The notes under the pieces were generated by a model. The model searched no databases. It saw nothing but the letters and a program-made list of their open reading frames with translations, and was not told the origin of the DNA. A stretch of 24,623 nucleotides of DNA from CAJQQY01 sp964352225. Its GTDB lineage: Bacteria; Bacteroidota; Bacteroidia; Chitinophagales; Saprospiraceae. This document shows positions 22,750 through 24,623 of the stretch, piece after piece. The position numbers were made by a program, and so were the translations under genes. Position 1 is the stretch's first letter. Every line of letters begins with the position of its first letter. Where the stretch lies: assembly GCA_964352225.1 (NCBI GenBank), contig CAYGRM010000051.1:1-24623 (forward strand). The letters are read 5' to 3'.

Positions 22750-23115
22750 TTATAAAACCTCAGGAGCCAATGAAATGATTCTCATATAATCTTTGTCACG
22801 CAATTCACGTGCAACAGGGCCGAAAATACGTGTACCTCTTGGCTCATCACTTGGATTTAATAAGACAACTGCATTGTCATCAAATCGAATATAGGAACCA
22901 TCCTTACGACGAATCTCTTTTTTGGTACGGACTACAACAGCCTTAGAAACTGTACCTTTTTTCACACCACCAGGTGAAGCATCTTTAACCGTAACTACGA
23001 TTTTGTCTCCAATAGATGCGTAACGGCGACCTGACCCCCCCAATACTCGGATACACAAAACTTCTTTTGCACCACTATTGTCAGCCACTTTTAATCTAGA
23101 CTCTTGTTGAATCAT
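22750..23115 (-). CDS. rplN: 50S ribosomal protein L14
   Basis: The 121-residue protein sits at the subunit interface and contacts L19 and 16S rRNA. Motifs are MIQQESRLKVADNSGAKEVL, RVLGGSGRRYASIGDKIVVTVKDASPGG and the C-terminal RIFGPVARELRDKDYMRIISLAPEVL. Length is normal. The 147 bases between rpsQ and rplN are long for this operon and contain two hairpins and a TACATTTG (23241-23248, - strand) that resembles a -7 box without a -33 TTG. Confidence 0.98.
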   Translation of the reverse strand: MIQQESRLKVADNSGAKEVLCIRVLGGSGRRYASIGDKIVVTVKDASPGGVKKGTVSKAVVVRTKKEIRRKDGSYIRFDDNAVVLLNPSDEPRGTRIFGPVARELRDKDYMRIISLAPEVL

Positions 23116-23181
23116 TTTTCTATTATTTAAGTTCTACCAAATTTTGAATTCAGTATTGTTCTAATATTTTTGCTAAAAATT

Positions 23182-23227
23182 GGAAAATGGAATAGCGGTT
23201 AATCAAAATTTCCACATTCCATTTTTC
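23182..23227 (-). terminator. hairpin between rpsQ and rplN
   Basis: AAAATGGAAT (23184-23193) and ATTCCATTTT (23216-23225) form a perfect 10-bp stem, extended by a G-T and a G-C pair, with a 22-base loop. On the - strand CCAATTTTTAG follows. A smaller stem, AGTTCC (23236-23241) and GGAACT (23250-23255), lies upstream. Partial termination or RNA protection is possible. Confidence 0.5.
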
Positions 23228-23262
23228 AAAGGAACAGTTCCAAATGTATGGAACTTAATATC

Positions 23263-23529
23263 TTACTTAGCTCTTTCGATAACTTCAACCAATCGCCATC
23301 TTTTCTTTGCGCTCAATGGACGTGATTCCATGATTTTTACTGTATCTCCGATATTGCAATCGTTAGTTTCATCATGTGCCATAAACTTCTTAGTTTTCTT
23401 GACAAACTTTCCGTACATAGGGTGACGTAATCGACGCTCAACTTGAACTGTAATGGTTTTATCCATTTTATTACTAGACACTACACCAATTCGTGTCTTT
23501 TTGGCTGGTTTTTTTACAATTTCAGTCAT
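23263..23529 (-). CDS. rpsQ: 30S ribosomal protein S17
   Basis: The 88-residue OB-fold protein is a primary 16S rRNA binder. Motifs are KKTRIGVVSSNKMDKTITVQ, VERRLRHPMYGKFVKKTKKFMAHDE and IGDTVKIMESRPLSAKKRWRLVEVIERAK. Length is normal. It starts 2 bases after the rpmC stop, so translation of the two is probably coupled. Confidence 0.98.
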   Translation of the reverse strand: MTEIVKKPAKKTRIGVVSSNKMDKTITVQVERRLRHPMYGKFVKKTKKFMAHDETNDCNIGDTVKIMESRPLSAKKRWRLVEVIERAK

Positions 23530-23531
23530 AA

Positions 23532-23792
23532 TTATTTATTCTTTCTTCTTGCGCGAATTTTTGATCTTTGTGCTAATTGTTCTGGAGTCATTGCAGCAAC
23601 CTCTCTTTTTCTAATCTCAGTTTTTAACCGAGCTACATCTCTTCGCAATTCTCTTAACTCTAAAGGATTATCTAATCCTCTGATCGCATGATCAAAAGTT
23701 AATTTTTGATACGCATTTTCAGTTTCTGTCAACATCTCTTTCAAGTCGCTGTCATTACTTTCTTGCAGGTCTAAATACTTCTTGGTTGCCAT
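23532..23792 (-). CDS. rpmC: 50S ribosomal protein L29 with C-terminal extension
   Basis: The 86-residue two-helix protein sits at the peptide exit and contacts signal recognition particle and trigger factor sites near L23. The conserved core is seen in LQESNDSDLKEMLTETENAYQKLTFDHAIRGLDNPLELRELRRDVARLKTEIRKRE (about 9-64). The family usually ends near residue 65; here a further 20 basic residues (AAMTPEQLAQRSKIRARRKNK) follow. It lies 28 bases after rplP and 2 before rpsQ. Confidence 0.96.
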   Translation of the reverse strand: MATKKYLDLQESNDSDLKEMLTETENAYQKLTFDHAIRGLDNPLELRELRRDVARLKTEIRKREVAAMTPEQLAQRSKIRARRKNK

Positions 23793-23820
23793 TATCGAGC
23801 AATTATTTTTTTATAAAATT

Positions 23821-24240
23821 TTATCCTACGTAATCTCTACGCTTAACGATCTTAGTCATTACTGGTAATTTCTGAGCAGCTAGTCTTAATGCTTCATTTG
23901 CCGTTTCCTCAGTAACCCCTGCTAATTCAAACATAATACGTCCAGGTTGAACTTGTGCTACGTAATGATCCAAAGCTCCCTTTCCTTTACCCATCCGTAC
24001 CTCTGCAGGCTTAGATGTGATTGGTTTGTCAGGAAAAATCCGAATCCATACATTCCCTTCTCTTTTCATATGCCGAGTCATTGCGATACGAGCAGATTCT
24101 ATTTGTCGATTAGTAAGACGACCAGCATCTAGTGACTTTAAAGCAAATGTTCCGAAAGAAATAGTACTACCTCTATAGGCAATTCCTTTATTTCTACCCT
24201 TCTGTTGCTTTCGATATTTTGTTCTTTTTGGTTGTAACAT
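23821..24240 (-). CDS. rplP: 50S ribosomal protein L16
   Basis: The 139-residue protein helps position A-site tRNA and stabilise the peptidyl-transferase centre. Motifs are MLQPKRTKYRKQQKGRNKGI, GSTISFGTFALKSLDAGRLTNRQIESARIAMTRHMKREGNVWIRIFPDKP (about 24-75) and RMGKGKGALDHYVAQVQPGR. Length is normal. Unlike in most S10 operons it does not follow rpsC closely: 218 bases intervene, with a hairpin after rpsC and a good promoter, so rplP probably heads its own transcript with an 85-nt leader. Confidence 0.98.
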   Translation of the reverse strand: MLQPKRTKYRKQQKGRNKGIAYRGSTISFGTFALKSLDAGRLTNRQIESARIAMTRHMKREGNVWIRIFPDKPITSKPAEVRMGKGKGALDHYVAQVQPGRIMFELAGVTEETANEALRLAAQKLPVMTKIVKRRDYVG

Positions 24241-24331
24241 TATAATTACTTTTTTTTTGCTAAAACCACCACAAAGCGTGGCTAATATGGTCTAAAATCT
24301 GCCCTTTTCAATCGCTTCTCAAAAAGCTGTG

Positions 24332-24361
24332 CAAAGGTACAAGATTTTTCCTTTTTTCCAA
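24332..24361 (-). promoter_or_regulatory. Bacteroidota-type promoter for rplP
   Basis: On the - strand TTG (24359-24361) is followed after exactly 19 bases by TACCTTTG (24332-24339), matching the -33/-7 consensus TTG-N19-TAnnTTTG of the phylum's primary sigma factor. The start point would lie near 24326, about 85 bases before the rplP ATG. The leader contains a small CCAC-AAAGC-GTGG stem (24269-24281). Confidence 0.75.
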
Positions 24362-24415
24362 CAAAAAGGATATTGAAATTAAGATATTTTTAAAAAATAT
24401 CTTTTTTAAGAAACC

Positions 24416-24451
24416 TTTTGAGGATCAAACCGTGATATTTGATCCTCAAAA
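24416..24451 (-). terminator. perfect hairpin downstream of rpsC
   Basis: TTTTGAGGATCAAA (24416-24429) and TTTGATCCTCAAAA (24438-24451) form a perfect 14-bp stem with an 8-base loop, starting 7 bases after the rpsC stop. A second dyad, AAGATATTTTT / AAAAATATCTT, lies at 24381-24403. A T-run is not directly adjacent, so terminator is the likely but not certain role. Confidence 0.7.
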
Positions 24452-24458
24452 TTAGATT

Positions 24459-24623
24459 TTATCTATTATCATTACTTCTTCCTCGGCCTCCACCGCCGCC
24501 GCCACTTCTTCGATCACCACCTCGACCTCCTCTTCTGTCTCCTCCTCGGCCTCCGCCACCTCTTCTTCGATCTCCTCCTCGGCCTCCACCTTTTTCATTA
24601 GTTGCACCTGCATTTGGAGATAA
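24459..24623 (-). CDS. rpsC: 30S ribosomal protein S3, C-terminal end only, RGG-rich tail
   Basis: The window ends inside this gene; the last 54 codons and the TAA at 24459-24461 are visible. They encode a spacer (LSPNAGATNEK) and then an Arg/Gly/Asp tail in which GGRGGDRR recurs, ending GRGRSNDNR. No conserved S3 domain is in view. The identification rests on position directly before rplP in an S10-spc cluster and on memory that some Bacteroidota S3 proteins carry such tails. S3 lines the mRNA entry channel, so a flexible cationic tail there could touch incoming mRNA. If it is not S3, it would be a separate RGG protein. Confidence 0.75.
   Translation of the reverse strand, partial: LSPNAGATNEKGGGRGGDRRRGGGGRGGDRRGGRGGDRRSGGGGGGRGRSNDNR

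Overview
The window comes from a low-GC member of the Bacteroidota. The evidence is: ribosomal genes whose starts mostly lack a Shine-Dalgarno sequence; a textbook Bacteroidota promoter (TTG-N19-TACCTTTG) before rplP; a zinc-less L36; an elongated L17; and the order rplQ-carA-eno-ftsB, which as far as I recall is usual in this phylum. Several secreted proteins with C-terminal aromatic beta-strands fit as well. A Saprospiraceae-like lineage is possible, but I cannot prove it. TGA is an ordinary stop here (ftsB, and the barrel gene ending at 8087). The sequence is a draft: ten N lie inside rplF.

Region 1 (1-8315, nearly all + strand) is an accessory region. It holds a left-truncated serine alpha/beta hydrolase; two small secreted barrel-like proteins; an epoxide-hydrolase-like gene broken by an in-frame TGA right after its catalytic Asp; an exported haloalkane-dehalogenase-like hydrolase; a lipoprotein; an MDR oxidoreductase; a class C beta-lactamase-family serine hydrolase lipoprotein; another secreted barrel-like protein; and a short lipoprotein that runs into a terminator. 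Between them lie remnants: a fragment of a third alpha/beta hydrolase (5101-5190), a thioredoxin lacking its N-terminal half (6183-6449), and a duplicated gene 3' end (2344-2384). The region looks like a place of gene gain and decay beside the conserved block.

Region 2 (8316-12349, - strand) carries, in transcription order, carA, eno, ftsB/divIC and sucD. Hairpins separate carA from eno and eno from ftsB, so these are probably partly independent units. A two-way terminator at 8257-8294 insulates sucD from the accessory region.

Region 3 (12507-24623, - strand) is the S10-spc-alpha ribosomal cluster, in transcription order: rpsC (3' end only), rplP, rpmC, rpsQ, rplN, rplX, rplE, rpsN, rpsH, rplF, rplR, rpsE, rpmD, rplO, secY, map, infA, rpmJ, rpsM, rpsK, rpsD, rpoA, rplQ. 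Gene content is canonical. The unusual part is the punctuation: strong hairpins, some with T-runs, sit at rpsC|rplP, rpsQ|rplN, rplE|rpsN, rplF|rplR, secY|map, rpsD|rpoA, rpoA|rplQ and rplQ|carA. A good promoter reinitiates before rplP, so the operon may be transcribed and regulated in segments. S3 also ends in an RGG-rich tail. I found no defence system, CRISPR array, tRNA, rRNA or intact mobile element.
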